From Bifidobacterium lemurum (GTDB lineage Bacteria; Actinomycetota; Actinomycetes; Actinomycetales; Bifidobacteriaceae): DNA of 64,000 nt. The stretch spans positions 1,426,001 through 1,490,000 of the forward strand of contig NZ_CP062948.1 in NCBI RefSeq assembly GCF_014898175.1. The letters are read 5' to 3'. The first letter of the stretch is position 1, and each line of letters starts with the position of its first letter. Positions 63,017 to 64,000 of the stretch are shown here, in pieces. The notes beneath the pieces are model-generated. The model did no database searches, was not told the DNA's origin, and saw only the letters and a program-made list of their open reading frames with translations. The position numbers were made by a program, and so were the translations under genes.

Positions 63017-63129
63017 GCGCGTATGGGGCGCGTACCGTGCGGGTGTTGATGGGATGATGTCGCGACACGCCGACTTGCATATCTATCGAGCCTGAGTAAA
63101 CTGTTCACTCGGCTCAAGAAATGACCAAC

Positions 63130-63203
63130 GCCCCTTTAGCTCAGTTGGTTAGAGCAGCTGACTCTTAATCAGCGTGTCCAGGGTTCGAGTCCCTGAGGGG
63201 GCA
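63130..63203 (+). tRNA. tRNA-Lys (anticodon CTT)
   Basis: The cloverleaf is complete: acceptor GCCCCTT pairs with AGGGGGC (one G-U), the D-arm lies in AGCTCAGTTGGTTAGAGC, the anticodon arm GCTGA-CTCTTAA-TCAGC places CTT at 34-36, and the T-arm is CAGGGTTCGAGTCCCTG. The discriminator base is A. CCA is not encoded. Confidence 0.98.
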
Positions 63204-63215
63204 CAAACAAGAACA

Positions 63216-63238
63216 CCCGCCGGTCTGGCGGGTTTTTT
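63216..63238 (+). terminator. Terminator after tRNA-Lys
   Basis: CCCGCC (63216-63221) pairs with GGCGGG (63227-63232) and is followed by six T. Confidence 0.9.
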
Positions 63239-63301
63239 GTTAGGTATCGCTTCAATCGATAGAGAAGCAATCAGATAGAGAAGAAGTCAAAGGATCTCCG
63301 T

Positions 63302-64000
63302 ATGGAATACTCCCTGTTCACCATTTTGGCCGCGGAATTCGTGGGTACGGCCGTGCTGATGATCTTCGGCAACGGCGCGGTGGCCAACGTCGAGCTGAAA
63401 GGCACCAAGGGCCATGCCTCCGGCTGGCTGACCATCGCCATGGGCTACGGCTTCGGCGTGATGTTCCCCGTGCTGATGTTCGGCGCCATCTCCGGCGCGC
63501 ACATCAACCCGGCCATGACCATCGCCCAGGCCGTCAACGGCATGTTCGACTGGTCGCTGGTGCTCCCCTATGTCATCGCCCAGCTGCTGGGCGCGGCCGT
63601 GGGCCAGCTCATCGTGTACGTGACCTACTACCCGCATTACCAGGCCACCGAGAACGAGGGCGCGATCCTCGGAACCTTCTGCACCACCGACGCCTCCGGC
63701 TCCAAGGTGAACTACTTCCTCAACGAGTTCTTCGGTACCCTCATGCTGGTGCTGGGCGCGCTGTGCTGCCTGACCTCGCCGTGGGGCGAGGAGACCCCGG
63801 CCGCGGCCGCGATCGTCGTCGGCTTCATCGTGTGGGGTCTGGTGACCTCCATGGGCGGCCCGACCGGCCCCGGCCTCAATCCCGCCCGCGATCTGATGCC
63901 GCGCCTGATGCACGCCATCCTGCCGATCGCCCACAAGGGCTCCTCGCGCTGGGCCGAGGCGTGGATTCCGGTGGTCGCGCCGATTCTGGGCGCCATCGTG
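63302..64000 (+). CDS. glpF: Glycerol uptake facilitator / aquaglyceroporin (3' partial)
   Basis: The frame opens at ATG 63302 (MEYSLFTILAAEFVGTAVLM), behind AAAGGATC, and runs off the right edge after 233 codons. It has the MIP fold with both half-helix motifs, GAHINPAMT and GLNPARDLMPR. The Asp after the second NPAR is the mark of glycerol-conducting members over strict water channels. It passes glycerol and small polyols across the membrane passively. Confidence 0.93.
   Translation, partial: MEYSLFTILAAEFVGTAVLMIFGNGAVANVELKGTKGHASGWLTIAMGYGFGVMFPVLMFGAISGAHINPAMTIAQAVNGMFDWSLVLPYVIAQLLGAAVGQLIVYVTYYPHYQATENEGAILGTFCTTDASGSKVNYFLNEFFGTLMLVLGALCCLTSPWGEETPAAAAIVVGFIVWGLVTSMGGPTGPGLNPARDLMPRLMHAILPIAHKGSSRWAEAWIPVVAPILGAIV

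Overview
The window is a piece of a high-GC Gram-positive chromosome. The gene content points to a bifidobacterium: a GH127 beta-L-arabinofuranosidase whose E-x-C and C-C zinc ligands sit at a constant offset from the Bifidobacterium longum enzyme, a class C sortase pilus locus, CUT1 sugar transport genes without their own ATPase, several LacI/ROK regulators beside glycan genes, and a perfect HspR (HAIR) box in front of clpB. The species cannot be fixed from sequence alone. Apart from two short integrated-looking ATPase genes and some palindromic intergenic elements, the window reads as ordinary chromosome. One tRNA-Lys and no rRNA are present.

Layout. 1-7.2 kb: a 5'-truncated MscS-like channel, an AGE-family sugar epimerase with its ROK regulator, and a small phasin-like protein overlapping an ABC1/UbiB-like kinase. 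7.4-8.8 kb: a DUF4143-type ATPase behind four 23-bp iterons. 8.9-15.9 kb: a LacI regulator, a sugar ABC transporter (binding protein and two permeases) and GH127, an arabino-oligosaccharide utilisation locus. 16-27.5 kb: a LacI-ribokinase fusion regulator diverging from a ten-gene cluster (ECF transporter S, T, A, A'; TrpF-like barrel; PfkB kinase; nucleoside hydrolase; HAD phosphatase; iron alcohol dehydrogenase; MFS transporter). I read this as an uncharacterised nucleoside or ribosyl-compound catabolic system, and it is the most interesting locus here. 27.8-35 kb: YggS, then a pilus locus (class C sortase, vWA tip protein, shaft pilin), followed by a helix-turn-helix gene containing a run of 13 G, a likely phase-variation switch.

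35-43.4 kb: FAH-family hydrolase, a gene-poor stretch with strong hairpins, clpB, glutamyl-Q tRNA(Asp) synthetase, a glycerophosphodiesterase, rlmH and upp. 43.5-48.6 kb: a LacI regulator with a low-complexity insertion, a GH31 alpha-glycosidase with LacI operators, and a second DUF4143-type ATPase behind its own, unrelated 28-bp iterons. 48.9-55.6 kb: an actinobacterial hypothetical, a Nudix/histidine-phosphatase protein, polyphosphate kinase, and a sortase-anchored papain-type protease. 56-64 kb: a MATE transporter, an amino-acid binding lipoprotein, an MTA/SAH nucleosidase, prs, the rpsF-ssb-rpsR-rplI operon, a large inverted array of 9-mers, tRNA-Lys(CTT) and a 3'-truncated glycerol facilitator.

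Intergenic DNA is unusually structured. I found a 105-bp element present twice in opposite orientation, a 122-bp element with 26-bp inverted ends, a four-arm GTGAAACA element, and several copies of the TCATCCTGAGCG repeat that also act as hairpins.
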